This document shows, one piece after another, positions 12,030 to 24,014 of a DNA stretch of 64,000 nucleotides. Under the pieces are notes generated by a model. The model ran no database searches, was not told the DNA's origin, and worked only from the letters and a program-made list of their open reading frames with translations. Position 1 is the first letter of the stretch. Each line of letters opens with the position of its first letter. The DNA is from Flaveria trinervia (taxonomy: Eukaryota; Streptophyta; Magnoliopsida; Asterales; Asteraceae): the NCBI GenBank assembly GCA_025506515.1, contig CM046458.1:43984574-44048573 (forward strand), read 5' to 3'. Position numbers and translations under genes: made by a program.

Positions 12030-12310
12030 CTTTGTACTTTGAGAGTAGGACAGCTTCAATCGTGCGAATGGACAGTAAGTACGGATCACTCGTGCAAATG
12101 AACTATGAGTGTGGATCACTCGTGCGAATAAAGAGTGCAAATGAATTCAATCGTGCGAATGAATTCAATCGTGCGATTGGATTCAGTCGTGCGTATGAAC
12201 TGGCCGAATGGAGTCAAATGACTGAAGTTGTTCAGTCGTGCGAATGAAGGATACGACTGAGTTCAGTCATGCGGATGGAGTATACGAATGAGTTCAATCA
12301 TATGAATGAG
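12030..12310 (-). repeat. leader motif array of element B (TCGTGCGAATG/GCACGA units)
   Basis: Between PBS and gag there are about a dozen copies of variants of TCGTGCGAATGNA (plus-strand view) at 13-35 bp spacing, for example around 12058, 12090, 12118, 12148, 12163, 12187 and 12236. It is not coding: the plus-strand ORF across it simply repeats the DNA unit. The same kind of array is present in the leader of element F. Confidence 0.7.
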
Positions 12311-12538
12311 CTATTCATGTGACTAAAGGCTGTTGTGTTTGAAAAAATCGATTTTTGACACTTAGAGACAAAATACGATTTACCTAGAAACCCTAATCTG
12401 CTGTATGACGAAAGACTTAAACTTTAATGCCTGAAAACGTCAAAAAACACCCGTGGACTAAAAAAGATGACTCTTTGAATTATAACGTGAGTTTTGACAC
12501 CAAAACTAATCGAATCAAATGCAAAATCAAGAGCCAAA

Positions 12539-12550
12539 GCTTTGATACTA
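12539..12550 (-). other. primer-binding site of element B
   Basis: On the minus strand the bases just after the LTR end CCTAACA read AGTATCAAAGC, a decayed match to the initiator-tRNA-Met primer site TGGTATCAGAGC. Confidence 0.65.
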
Positions 12551-12552
12551 CT

Positions 12553-13017
12553 TGTTAGGATCGTGTACGTACGGAGTACTAACTGATTCTGTGTTATACA
12601 TGATCAAATAGTGTGGAATCCTATTTGATTGGCCATCCAATCAGTGAGAACGATTACCCGATCGATATAAGATTGTAACTATGAACTTGGACAGGACGTT
12701 TGGGATGGTTTGGACGACTAGGGTTCGTGAAAATATTAAGTGTTCTTCAGTTGTTATGTTTTTCACGAATTAGATGGTATTATAGGTTATTGGTTTCCAT
12801 TCGTACGACTGAACCATTAGCATGGTTCAGTCATGCGACTGAATCATGCGATTGAGTCATACACAGGACTAAAGGTTCACTCGTGCGACCGAGTCAATCT
12901 TATGTCTCAATCATACGACTGATCCAGTCTCTTGGTTCAGTCGTGCGACTGGTCCATAAGCATGATGTATTTATGTGTATGGTCCATAAGTATGGGCCAT
13001 TAGCATGAATACTCATC
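12553..13017 (-). repeat. truncated 5' LTR of element B
   Basis: In plus-strand view it starts TGTTAGGATC (the complement of the LTR end) and matches the element F LTR. It contains a motif array at 12800-13015 (GCGACTGAATCATGCG-type units) and a weak TATA-like CTATAATA on the minus strand near 12785. About 160 bp of the U3 end are missing at 13017, where family-E LTR sequence takes over. Confidence 0.65.
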
Positions 13018-14182
13018 CGACTATGTTGAACATATTACTTAATCATTATTTACTTAGAATTGTGTACAACAACCTCAAACCTATATAAGAAGTCATAAAT
13101 ATGAATTAAAGTTAAATAGACATCAAATCATATATCATATTTCATTACATAGTCAAATTACATATACGTATAAATGAAAGACTTTTACATTTAAGCACAT
13201 AAACTAGGTACATATGTATATACAATCATACATTCACATACATAAGCATATGCACAACAAGCATAAGTCATCATAGGACATAACTGATCCTCTGCTGGAC
13301 CGTGGGGGTTCGGGGGCGTAGCCCCTGACAGCGGGATCTGCCTACAGATAAGTTAACACTCAAGGAGTTGATTTCTGCCTATTTCGTTGCTAATTTCGCT
13401 ACGTGATCAACAGTTTTGCTGCTTGTTTCGCCAGCAGTTTCACTGGCATCTTCACTGCCAATTTCGCTTCCAATTTCGCCTAACTTTCGTTGGATATCCA
13501 TGTATGTGAAACTATCTGCGAAACTATAGTTTCGCAGAAAGTCTTCATAGTTTCACTGGATGACTACATAATTTCGTCGGATGAACACCCAGTTTAACAA
13601 AACGGCTGAAATTACGAACCAGCCCATTTTTGATCGAAAACTTCAATCTTTTAGACCCAAAACCTTGGTTTAACATCCATGAAGCTATATCTAAGTTTTT
13701 TACATGTTTTCTTACACAAAAATGAGTTTTGAGTGATTCTTTACCACTTTCAATAACCCCAAGCCCTAGAATCCAGGTTTACACTTAAAGAAATGATTAA
13801 ACGATGTTTCTTACCTAGATTCTTGGTCTTTTCTTGTTGTTTGGATGTCCACGAACACCGATCTTCAATCTCTTCATCAACCGAGCCTTGAATCACTACT
13901 TTCTCTCCACTTTCCCTCTCTACACACTCTCTCTAGAAGTTGGTGTTGAGTTGTAAATAAGAGTGGCTCAAGCTGATCCATTATATATACCGGGTGTTCT
14001 TAGGACCTTAAACTCACTGACACATAGCCCATGAGGTCTACTTCGTCCATACTTCATTTCTCACGTATTTTCTTTATATAATCCTATCTAATCCTGATTG
14101 CGCTAGCACCTTACCGGTTTGTACCGAAGCAACTATAGGAACTATCTATACAACTTCGAGAACTATTAAATAAAGGGTTTAT
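13018..14182 (-). repeat. partial gypsy LTR of the E family
   Basis: From about 13230 the sequence matches the LTRs of element E: the GGGGTTCGGGGGCG block at 13305, the TTTCGC array at 13380-13570, the CATGTTTTCTTACAC block at 13705, and the TATATATACCGGGTGTTC promoter block near 13985. It is more diverged than the two E LTRs are from each other. Neither clean LTR end can be seen: 13018-13230 and 14040-14182 are poorly matched. No coding part is attached. Confidence 0.6.
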
Positions 14183-14724
14183 TTGACCGAGATCATTGTT
14201 GTGGGGAGCATCTGTTCTATTGTTAAGACGAAGGATGACATTTTCCGAATGTGTATCGAATACAAGGAATTGAACAAAGTCACGGTCAAGAACCGATACC
14301 CTTTACCTCATATTGATGACTTGTTTGATCAGCTTCAGGATCAAGCTATTACTCAAAGTTTGATCTAAGGTCCGGTTATCATCAACTGAGAGTTCGAAAA
14401 GAAGACATCTTGAAAACTATGTTTCGTACTCGTTATGGTCACTATAAATTCTTGATCATGCCTTTTGGGTTGACTAATGCATCGGCAGTGTTCATGGATC
14501 TCATGAATCGAGTGTGCAAACCCTATCTTGATTAGTTTGTTATCGTGTTTATCAACGACATATTGACCTATTTTAGGACCAAAGAGGAACAAGAGGAGCA
14601 CATACGTTTAATCTTGGAACTACTCATAAAAGTACAGTTGTATGCCAAGTTTTGTAAGTGTGATTTCTGGATTCGTGAGGTGCAATTATTAGATCACATT
14701 ATTAACAAGAAGGGAATACATGTA
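14183..14724 (+). pseudogene. Ty3/gypsy reverse transcriptase fragment
   Basis: Frames 14183-14368 and 14545-14730 plus the shifted middle give F-R-M-C-I-E-Y-K-E-L-N, N-R-Y-P-L-P-H-I-D-D-L-F-D-Q-L, Y-H-Q-L-R-V and the catalytic block as V-F-I-N-D-I-L. Family members have V-F-I-D-D-I-L, so the first catalytic Asp is Asn. The fragment ends abruptly at G-I-H-V, where the next repeat begins. There is no gag, protease or integrase near it. It is in opposite orientation to the LTR piece upstream, so the two are probably unrelated. Confidence 0.8.
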
Positions 14725-15591
14725 TGTTAGATCTAGGAACAATAGGTCTAGATCCTTTTGTATAGGCTTAAAACTTTAATCAAAACTTGTAATGAATATT
14801 TGTAATTCATTATTCGGATGTATGCTTTATGTATATAGGTTAACCCATATGTGTGTTAATTTATGTGTATGATGGCAGGTAAAACATTATGCTTGGTCAA
14901 TTTCTAAAATTGACTTGAGTGTAAGAGCCATCTATGATTCTTCCGTAGATATATTTCTTACAAAACAAACATTCGAAGATCTTCTACGGATGAACAACCA
15001 ACTCTAGAGTTCAAGTGAAGGATTCAAGTAAAGAGTTCAAGTGAAGACTCCTGGGAAAGAGTAAACCTCCACGGATGTGCAAACACCTGTAGAAGACAAT
15101 CCAGCTACGGTGTCCAAACACTTGTATTTAATAATACAAGTGTTACAAGCCAACAAGTCAACAAGTCAATAAATCAACAAGACAGTTTCAAATACCAAGA
15201 GATATGAGTTTCCTTAACTGAAACAGAAATACTATAAATATGAGTCCTAGGTTTCATATTAAAGTGAGATGGCTAACCAAACAGCACACACAAAACATCA
15301 CATCGATTCACACTATCAATCAAACACAACCCTTGCAGTCGTGACACAATACATCACCAACATCAACACATTCAAAACAATTATTGTTTATAGCATTCAT
15401 TATTTATTCATCTGTAATGATTAATCAATATTAATGATATACTTTTGAATCAAATCTTGTTTGTTTATTTATTGTGCTCGTATCATTGTATTTATCATAA
15501 TCAACATTTATTCCGTTTGATATTTATATATAAAACAATTAAACAAGGTTAATGTTCATTCCGTAATCATTAACTTAATTCCATTCTAACA
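14725..15591 (+). repeat. LTR-like unit (867 bp), possible solo copia LTR
   Basis: It begins TGTTAGA and ends TCTAACA, perfect 7 bp inverted ends of the TG...CA type. It has a TATA box (CTATAAATA, about 15231) and direct words TTCAAGTGAAG near 15014-15045. It interrupts the RT fragment exactly. No PBS or PPT follows or precedes, and the 5 bp flanks (ATGTA and CTGAT) do not match, so it is either an old solo LTR without TSD or part of a larger rearranged element. Confidence 0.45.
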
Positions 15592-15925
15592 CTGATAATT
15601 TCTTATTGCAATCCTTAGATTCACACATAAAATACAATAAAAAGAACTAAATAAAACGACTTCATCTACTAGTTAAAGCAAACATTTCAGATATTATTAT
15701 TAAAGCCTAATATATTTAATCTTTATTTACACAACATAAGTGTAATAAGTTATTAGGATGGGTTATTGTAAAAAGTGAAGAAAAAAGTGTGACAAGAATC
15801 ATTATCAATTAGATTTTAGATCTAAGGGTTAATAAAATCCGATAGCATAATAATAAAAAATTGTAACTTTAAATGATAGTCCAAAAGTATTTTGTCTTAA
15901 TCATATTTACAAGTTTTGAGTTTTT
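15592..15925. other. AT-rich spacer, nothing recognised
   Basis: No coding frame and no recognised repeat end. The block at 15760-15860 (GTGAAGAAAAAAGTGTGAC) may belong to the repetitive element that follows. Confidence 0.4.
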
Positions 15926-17690
15926 AAAATGCTCGTAACTTTTACATACAATATTATTTTTAAAAATATATTACATCATAAACAAGCGTTTTTTTGATCT
16001 TTAAAACACCTATAATATTGATAAATAAAAAATGAATTCTTTTTCACTTTATTTCAACTCATTGTGTTATATTTGCATCTCATTATGTAATAAAAAATGA
16101 ATTCTTTTTCACGTTATTTCAACTCATTGTAGCTAATGTTCGCCATTTTGTTATCCATTGTGTTTTTTTTTAAATGATGATTTTCAAATAAAATAGTGAT
16201 AAAAATATATTTTTTATATGTTTTTCAATTTACTGTGTAATTATGATCTTATGTAATTCTCATCAAGCAGCTCATTGCGTATATTGCTAATCATCGAGTC
16301 TAGTGCTAGTTTTTATATTGCTCATTGTGTCTAATGTTAACCATTATGTTTTTTAAAATGCTGATTTTCAAAAAAAATATTGAAAATTAATTTTTTTTAC
16401 ATTATTCTTGTTTTTGATAATGCTCGTCAATCAGCTTATTATATCTATTGTATTAGTAAGTCTAGTGTTGGTCATTGTGTCTAATGTTGGTCATTGTGTC
16501 TAATGTTGACTATTGTGTTATGCAATGTGTTATATGAAATGATTATTTTCAAATAACACATTGTTTAAAATGTATTTTTACGTTTTTTCTAGTTTATTAT
16601 GTAATACTGATAAAGTTATTGTGTAATCCTCGTCAAGTATCTTATTTTGTCAATTTCTAATCATCGAGTCTAGTGTTGGTCATTGTGATATTAGTTTTAT
16701 CTAATGTTGACCATTGTGTTATGCATTATATTTTTTTAAATTATGATTTTCGAATAACAAGTAATTAGAAATGTAAATTTTTTTATGTTTCAAGATAATT
16801 ATGTATTCCTTATTAGATCGAGTCTACTGGTGGTCATTGTGTTATTTATTGTGTCTAATATTGACTATTGTGTTTTTTAAAATGATGATTTTTAAATAAA
16901 AAGTGCTAAAAATGTAATCTTTTACGGTATTCTGTTCATTATGTAATACTGATCATGTCAATATGTGATTCTCGTGAAGCAGCCTATTATGTCGTTTGCT
17001 AATAATCGAGTATAATACTGGTCATTGTGTTATGAATTTTGTCTAATGTTGATAATTGTGTTAGGGATTGTGTTTTTTAAAATGATGATTTTTGAATAAC
17101 ACAATATTAAGAAATGTAAAATTTTTATGTTTCAAGTTTATTATGTATTCCTAATCAGACTGAGTCTAGTGTTGATTATTGTGTTATTAATTTTGTTTAT
17201 TTTTGACTATTACCTTATGCATAGTGTTTTTTTAAAATGATGATTTAAAAAAACACAATGCTAAAAATATAAGTTTTTTTTATGTTTTTAGTTCATTATA
17301 TAATCTTGATCATGCCATTGTGTAATGCTCGTCAAACAACTCATTCTATTGATTGGTAATCATCGAGTATAGTGTTGGTCATTGTGTTACCCATTTTATC
17401 TAATGTTAACCATTGTGTTATGTATTTTTTAATAATGATGACTTTCGAATAACATAATAATAAAAAGTGTAACTTTTTTATGTTTCAAGTTCATTATTTA
17501 TTTTTAATAAGATAATTATGTAATATTCATCGAATCAGAAGATTACACAATGACCTGACTAAATTGCACAATGTGTTATAAATTTTATTTTTTACATCAA
17601 CACTGTACTCATTTTAAATATTAAAAAATACTCCTTTTTGTGGTATATTTTTTCAGAAAATAATGTCATATGTAAAAGTTATAGAATATT
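15926..17690. repeat. AT-rich satellite-like array with inverted ends
   Basis: Words such as CATTGTGTCTAATGTTGACC, ATCGAGTCTAGTGTTGG and CTCGTCAAGCAGCTCATT recur. The CGTCAAGCAG word is at about 16261, 16424, 16631, 16972 and 17330. The ATCGAGT word is at about 16303, 16661, 17003 and 17362 (spacing about 340-360), with half-units between. A 43 bp direct duplication lies at 16024-16066 and 16088-16130. The left end (GTAACTTTTACATA, about 15935) is matched inverted at the right end (TATGTAAAAGTTATAG, about 17669). It may be a non-autonomous transposon with internal tandem repeats; class uncertain. Confidence 0.6.
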
Positions 17691-18520
17691 TAATATCGTT
17701 GGCACATATAATATCGTTGGGTGACAATAAAAATAATTAAAATAATTAAAATGACTTCGGAGGGACGGGTGACGATTCTAAGCTGTTGGGGTTCGTATTT
17801 TAAGTTTGAAGCCACATATAGCGGATTCTAGCAAAGGACTAACAACAACCAATGTAGGTGTTCCCTTTTTTTAACTGGGTGAAACATGATAGCATTCTCC
17901 AACATTGGTGTTTTATGTTTAAAAACTTTAGGTTAAAATAATGATTTAAATCTTTTAAGTATTGCAAATCCTTAACCTAAGTTGATGTTTTCTTCTCACC
18001 TTTGCCTTTTTTTCTTAACTATCTCTATTTTTAGGCTAATTGCTTCTATTGGTTTCTTCTCCAAATGAAGGGTACTATTGATAGTGAATTACATAGACTG
18101 CATTTTAAATATGTTCTACAATTGATTAGAGTTTAAAATACATGATATATGTTGTGATGAAAGTAGATTGGTTTTGATGATATGGCTTATGTATGGCAGA
18201 TATTGACGTTTTAAATATATGCTTGTATAAGGTGGTGGTGGTGGAGATAACCAAGCCTTGGAAAAGATACCAGAAACTAAAAGTGAATATCCTCCCTACT
18301 TCTCTTCATGTTTTTCTTATCAAAAATCCTAATACAGATTGCAGTTACCATGGTAACCTGTCTCTATTCACTTTGTAAGATATGCAAGGAAAATGCCATT
18401 TGTTTCGTATCATACAATGGGTTTATGTTCAGGCATAGAAATTTATTATGTTGGACTGATGCTCTTTGAAATATGCAGGCCATGGCTTTTTGGTTCATAT
18501 CACACACTGGGTTTTATATT
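17691..18520. other. spacer without recognisable gene
   Basis: No supported coding region. A short GGTGGTGGTGGTGG run at about 18232 and weakly duplicated text (CATACAATGGG / CACACACTGGG) at about 18410 and 18500 are all that stands out. It ends in ATATT, the target site of element C. Confidence 0.4.
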
Positions 18521-18794
18521 TGTTAGGTCTCAAGCGACGCAGCAAAACCAACACACGAACACAAACAAACGATTATCACACGGTAATAGAACAATAAACA
18601 ACACAAAGATTTAACGTGGTTCGGCCGGTGTGACCTACGTCCGCGGGCTGCAACTAGGGTTTTCTTTATTTGCTCAGTACAAAGATTACAAATACATGAC
18701 ATGGTATATATAGAGACTAATAATTAGGGTTAACAATTTAATAAACAAGAAAAGTAAACATGGGCCCAAGCCCAAAGCCTTCACAAACCCAACA
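18521..18794 (-). repeat. 3' LTR of element C
   Basis: Starts TGTTAGG and ends CCCAACA in plus view. It matches the other LTR over its whole length, with roughly a tenth of positions different by eye. The minus-strand purine run AAGTGGGAAAT lies just inside (18795-18807) as PPT. Confidence 0.85.
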
Positions 18795-18962
18795 ATTTCC
18801 CACTTGAAGGCTTTGCGATAAATTCTAGCCCGCCATTCAAGTACAAAGCAACCCAGTCGTCTTGTAGCTTCAGTAATCTTTAAACAAGACTTCCAAGCCT
18901 TCAGTTCCCAAAGAACAAGCTAAGACTCCATCATATCTCCTAGTTGCAGCGATCGCTCATCA

Positions 18963-19300
18963 TCACGTACCAGAAGGGCCAGTTGAAGCTCTCCCGAGCT
19001 CCAACTCAGTCATGGCTAGTCCCACCAACGACTCAGCCTCCATCTTAACCGGTTTGGACATTCCACCAAATTCACAGATACACAGAGGATCACTATCAGT
19101 CTCCAAATTTAGTAAACAATCACTAGGAGATAATTTTTCAGTCGTAGTCTTTAAAACCCAACGGTCCTTTGTAACTGTATCCGAAACACGTCTCGTGCTC
19201 CCACTGTCACCGAATCCCCTAAATGGTTTAGACTTTTGAACTCGTTCACCTAACATCATTGCTCCAGACATCACGTTTGCTTAATGAACTCTCTTAGCAC
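18963..19300 (-). pseudogene. internal tail of element C, unassigned
   Basis: The minus frame 19274-18963 is open for 103 codons. It is Ser/Thr-rich and basic (V-Q-K-S-K-P-F-R-G-F-G, L-S-P-S-D) and ends near the PPT. It sits where integrase, RT and RNase H would be and shows none of their motifs. It may be the joined remains of the pol C-terminus after an internal deletion, or a replacement sequence. Confidence 0.35.
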
Positions 19301-19731
19301 CAGGTTTAGCTAACCAGATTTTGTCGTGCTTGACCGGGACGTCATACATCCCTCAACAGGTACCTCAACCATATATAATGACCCACGCTTCATACCATGA
19401 GCAATAACCAGATTACCATTGATCACCCTCCATTTACCACTACCAACCTCACTTCAAGTCCTTGTTCATCCAGCTGGCCAACTAAAATCAGTTTCTTCTT
19501 CAGCCCCAAAATCACCCTGACATTCTTTAGGTTCCATGTAATACCCAATGAAGTAACCAGATCAATATCACCCATGCCCGTTACCTCAAGTATCTCATCA
19601 TTGGCTAATCGTACCTTTTCAAAATCACCATGTTTCAGATTCACCATCGTTTTCCCGTTGTCCATGTCATGAAATGAAGCTCTTGAATCCATGACCCAAG
19701 AGTCCACACTGTTTTCCACACTGAGTATCAA
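19300..19731 (-). pseudogene. retropepsin-like protease remnant of element C
   Basis: Minus frame 19731-19423 (102 codons) carries the copia protease core as W-V-M-D-S-R-A-S-F-H, where the family motif is W-x-x-D-S-G-A-S-x-H. The Gly after Asp-Ser is Arg, which should abolish activity. V-R-L-A-N-D-E-I-L-E-V-T-G-M-G, typical of the next protease block, follows. The frame is lost after about 19420, with traces of the following segment (N-G-N-L-V-I) to about 19330. Confidence 0.7.
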
Positions 19732-20492
19732 TGCATCATCATCAGAAACATCCCAGTAGCAGTGTTCGATTCTTTCTTATTCAGACATTGACTATTAACA
19801 TGCCCCACCTCATTGCAGCTCCAACACTTAACATTCTTCCTAGGTTTAGATGAACACGTTCCTCGATTCCCACTATTCCTGTTATTACCCCGACCCCTGC
19901 CAACATTTAGTAGTTCACTATTAGATGATTGACCCGAGTTCCTTCTTCTGATTTCTTCACCCATAATTAGATCTCGAATACAATTAAGAGTAAAACCCTT
20001 AGTCCCCACATAACTTGAAATTGCAGTCACAGTTCCAGACCAACTATCAGGTAGAGACGACAACAGCAGTAAAGCCTTCATCATCAAACTTAATTCCAAC
20101 AGATACAAGTCTTGTTAAAATTGAACTAAGATTGTTAATGTGAGTAGTCACTGAGCTTCCTTCTTTCATCCTTGTGTTCACCAGCTCCCGAATCAAGAAC
20201 ACCTTATTCGCCGCAGATGGTTTCCCATACATATTTGACAAAGCAGTCATCATACCACGAGCCGTGGTTTCCTTAATGACATTAAAAGCAACATTTTTTG
20301 TCAAAGCCAATGTAATAACCGCATGAGCCTTTTTGTCATTTGATTCCCAATCAGCTTGTTTTATTTTTGCAGGTTTTTCTTCCTGTACCATATCCAAGTC
20401 CTTTTGACATAACAATGCTTATATTTGCATTTTCCACCAACTAAAATCAAAACCGTAAATTTTTCCATCACAACCTTCCCGTCTTCAGCCAT
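19728..20492 (-). pseudogene. gag of element C
   Basis: The minus-strand start M-A-E-D-G-K-V-V-M-E-K-F is at 20492. A frameshift follows at once, then L-C-Q-K-D-L-D-M-V and the UBN2-type Gag body in frame 20415-20047. After a second shift, frame 20108-19728 continues with L-L-L-S-S-L-P-D-S-W and the zinc knuckle CWSCNEVGHVNSQC, an intact C-x2-C-x4-H-x4-C. Gag was a normal single ORF now broken at two places. It lies directly downstream of the PBS-leader. Confidence 0.8.
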
Positions 20493-21184
20493 CTCAAAAA
20501 GCAAACAAGAAGCAAATCGAAATAGTGAACAGACACAGCAATGGCACGGGTTTAAACTTGACGACTGTTCTACTGAACACTGTCAATTGACCGATTTGCT
20601 CCTACAATAAACCTTGTAGACAAATCTAAACCCGCACGTACTTTTCTTTCACAAAACCCGCTTCCCCAAACAGTTCATAATAATTAATAACCATCAATAA
20701 ATAAACACTTGAAAACACAAAACTCTAACCTTTACCCGACGAATCCAAAAGTTCTTCACCAAACCCTAACCGATGACTCAAAGAATTTTGGCTTGGTACT
20801 AACGTTCGCTAGATCTTCTAGATCATCACAAATCATCAAAAGAAAACTATTTTTTTCTTAGATTGAACTAATCACCCCAGAAAAATAATAGCAACTCCAA
20901 CCCTTTTTGGTTTATCGCAAACTTTAACAATAAAAATTATTCCACATTGTTGCTTTTCGTTTTTGTTTCCCCAACAACAAAAGAAACAATTTTCTTTCTT
21001 TCTTTTTTGTTTGATAATACCAACCACAAAAAGACGAAAAAAAAGTGTATCTCCAAAGATAATTTAATTCCTTTTAAATCTCAACCTCAAGCGAACGAAA
21101 CGATGATGACAATCTTCAAGAAAAAGGAATTAAACGTTCCCGTGAATCGTTTTCTGTGCAACTATATGTTTAACAAGCCAAAAC

Positions 21185-21197
21185 TCTGATACCACTT
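21185..21197 (-). other. primer-binding site of element C
   Basis: Minus strand reads GTGGTATCAGAG right after the LTR end, matching TGGTATCAGAG of the initiator tRNA-Met primer site without mismatch. Confidence 0.85.
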
Positions 21198-21467
21198 GTT
21201 AGGTCTCAAGCGGTGCAGCGGAATCAACACACGAACAAGCACAAACGATTATCACGCGATAATAGAACAATAAACAACACAATGATTTAACGTTGTTCGG
21301 TCGGTGTGACCTACGTCCACGGACTGCAACTAGAGTTTTATTTATTTGATCAAAGATTACAAATACATGACATGGTATATATAGAGACTAATAATTAGGG
21401 TTAACAATTTAATGAACAAGAAAACTAAACATGAGCCCAAGCCCAAAAAATCTTCACAAACCTAACA
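21198..21467 (-). repeat. 5' LTR of element C
   Basis: Plus view starts TGTTAGGTCTCAAGCGG and ends CCTAACA. It includes a TATATATAGAG block near 21375 shared with the other LTR. TSD ATATT follows. Confidence 0.85.
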
Positions 21468-21472
21468 ATATT

Positions 21473-23878
21473 CACCTTCTTTAAGGTTAAGAAAATGATT
21501 TATGGTTGGATGATGCTTCTATAATGGGAACTGTAATTATTATTGATATGGTGGTGGTTTGGATGGTATTATGTTATATAAAAGATGATTATTAGTTGTT
21601 AGTTTACAATATAGCTCGTTGTGATATCATTTAATTCTTAGGAAGTTCTTCTTTAATCAGTGTCGTAATCCGTTTGTGTGCACTATAAACTTTTTTCTTG
21701 GCTGTTAATTGTCTCGATAGTGTCTGCATAGATGATGTATTTCAGTTTAACAAAAGTTTTTTTTTTGTAGTAGTCATTTTTGGTTGAGTTTAGTTGCATA
21801 TGGTTATTGCATTAGGCAGAATTAGTGAACTTTTAGATCTTTTTTAAGCAATGGTGTTTTGGATTTGTTTTTTTAAAATTTAAAACCTCTACCTTTTATT
21901 TGTTTTAGTGATTTTATTGGCACATAGCTTATCTGTTGTTATTTTCTGAGTGTGGATGTATTTTTGTTGGAGTGTTTAAATTATTTTAAAGTGATGCTTT
22001 CTATATTGAGCATATTAATTTAAAAAAAATGTAGATGAGAGAAAAATGTATCAATTGATCATATTAATTTTTATGAAAACAGAGAAATTGTTTGAGTGTT
22101 TAAATTATTTTAATAACCTTTTGAAGGGAAAATAAAGTCATGATTTTTTAAAAATTACAAATGTCAAAAATGTGGTTTAAGAAGATGACAAATGACAAAA
22201 CAAATCTTTTTTTATTAGTATCTATAGATATCTATAGTAATTTATCCTAGATTTAGCCTTTTAAAATAGCATGTCGTTTATGCATCTACTTTGTTATTCG
22301 ATAGATAACATGTACCGATTCTATGAACAAGAAAAATAATAGTACTACATTAAGTATTGCGAGAGGATTGATAAACTAATAGATTATGAGTACCTATACT
22401 CTAAATTGCCTTAGCCGTCGCATTGCGTGCGTTTCCTACCAGTATATATATATAGGTATATACACACACATTTAAACATATTTCGCTATTGAGTTTTTTA
22501 ATTTCTTAATATTTTTTCTTTTTTTTCATTTTTTCATTATTTTATTCTTCTATATTGACTCTACTCTTTTTCATCACTAGCGTTTAGAATAACAATAACA
22601 AAATGCAATACATATGCCAAACTTTTAATCCTCACATAATCAAAAATTATGATAAAAACCAATCACAAATGATCATGGATAAAGTAGTTATCCTATAAAA
22701 TTTGAATTTTTGTAATCAAAGTAGTGATTATATGTAAGTTTAGTTTTAAGTTGGATAAATATACAATAAAATAGATTAAGAATGGGGAGATATACAACTT
22801 TATTTTGAATTTCCTAGTAACTAGAATATATGATTTACCAATTAGCTTTGCTTTTTAGTTGTCATTTTACTTATGTAACTAGTTGATCAATATAAACGAG
22901 TTTTTATTATTCTATATGAAATTAAAGACTTGTAGTTCTTTATTTTTTATTTTCTCCGTTGATAATAGTTCCATTTTGTTTGTTTTTTTCTCTCATCCTA
23001 CCTTAAACTTCCTCACAAATAGAACTTCCTCACAAATAGACACAAATCAGGTTCTTTATACTTTGCTCTTGTTGTCACGCCCATCATGGTCATAGTTTCT
23101 ACTTCCTATCACCATAGCTATATATTGTGCCTCTTGTCGCCTTTGCTATACCGTTAGATTCGCACAATCATTTGACACTATAGGGCTTTCTTATTGTTTA
23201 TGTTTGTATTAATTTCTTCTTATTTTTTCGAGATTCTATGCTTTTGTACCTACATATATATGGTTCTTCGCTCTAGTCCCAACATCCAGATTCTCACTGC
23301 TCTGACTGCGAGAAAATATTCAAAAATATATAAGTTAATGTAGATTGTAATAATCGTTACCGTTGGAACTATTGTTCTTGCTTAAAGACTAGATAGATGT
23401 CTTTGTTATTATTAACTAATAATTTAAAAACCAAACATGATCTTGTTTAATGTTGTGTGGATGATGTTTAATACTTGAATTTTTTTAGTTATAGTTTTAA
23501 AACCTCACTCAATGTGGTTTTTTTATAGTGTTGTGTTTGTTCTTTGATGATGTTTTTGAGTAAGTTAGGTCTCAAGCATCAAAATTAATATCTACAGTTG
23601 AAATTCCATCTCATGAATGCTCACTTGGATGGTTACAAACGCCGTTTAAAAAAACTAATAATTTAAAATTAAATGGGCCCTAAAACAATCGAAGGTAGAA
23701 TAATAAAATAGCAGCAAGTTAAAATTAGAATTTTTTTGTGAAATAAATAGCCGAGACATGAAACCGTAGATATTTATTATTTTTCTATGAAAGTGTCCCT
23801 ATAGTAGCTAAGAATAATTACTTTTTAATATACATATAGAAGCTCCAATCAAGGAGACTAAACGATTCTTGATGGTAG
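21473..23878. other. AT-rich intergenic DNA, no supported gene
   Basis: Short ORFs here are low-complexity chance frames. Visible features are the palindrome CTATAGATATCTATAG at 22222-22237, an AT microsatellite (TATATATATATAGG) near 22443 and long T-runs. No retroelement core or LTR pair was found. Confidence 0.45.
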
Positions 23879-23962
23879 ATGCACCATGGGTACAACCAAT
23901 TCAAGCCACCAACCCTTATTTTTCCACAAAGGGTTCAACCACTTCTGGTAACTGCTAGTACC

Positions 23963-23970
23963 TATATATG
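23963..23970 (+). promoter_or_regulatory. TATA box candidate of the 24015 gene
   Basis: TATATATG lies 45-52 bp before the ATG of the only intact non-element ORF, after CTAGTACC. A start of transcription about 30 bp downstream would give a very short leader. Confidence 0.35.
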
Positions 23971-24014
23971 CACCCTTTCACAATCATGGACTATGTCATT
24001 AACTAGCATATATC

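Larger units (their letters stand above)
9980..13017 (-). mobile_element. Ty1/copia element B, 5' part only (LTR, PBS, gag)
   Basis: Read on the minus strand it has a truncated 5' LTR (13017-12553), a PBS, an untranslated leader with a motif array, and gag down to 9980, where a family-B LTR end in the opposite orientation cuts it off. No pol is present. Gag matches that of element F (same start-site context, same knuckle and C-terminal region), so B and F are one family. Confidence 0.75.
18521..21467 (-). mobile_element. compact non-autonomous copia element C with intact TSD
   Basis: Two LTRs (274 and 270 bp) face the same way and flank a gag-protease remnant on the minus strand, with PBS and PPT in the right places. 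The flanks are ATATT at 18516-18520 and ATATT at 21468-21472, a perfect 5 bp TSD. Only 2.95 kb long, it has no integrase, RT or RNase H, so it would depend on enzymes supplied in trans. Gag and protease are also broken by frameshifts. Confidence 0.9.

Noticed and set aside
12032..12247. 71-codon ORF with repeated N-E-F-N-R-A
   Set aside because: Translation of the leader motif array; repetitive DNA, no start context.
14725..15591. endogenous pararetrovirus (caulimovirid) intergenic region
   Set aside because: No movement, coat or RT text attached; inverted TGTTAGA/TCTAACA ends favour an LTR.
18193..18614. small ORFs of 61 and 73 codons
   Set aside because: The second runs into LTR C; no conserved pattern or promoter.
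22883..23095. 70-codon Phe/Ser-rich ORF
   Set aside because: T-rich chance frame in AT-rich DNA.
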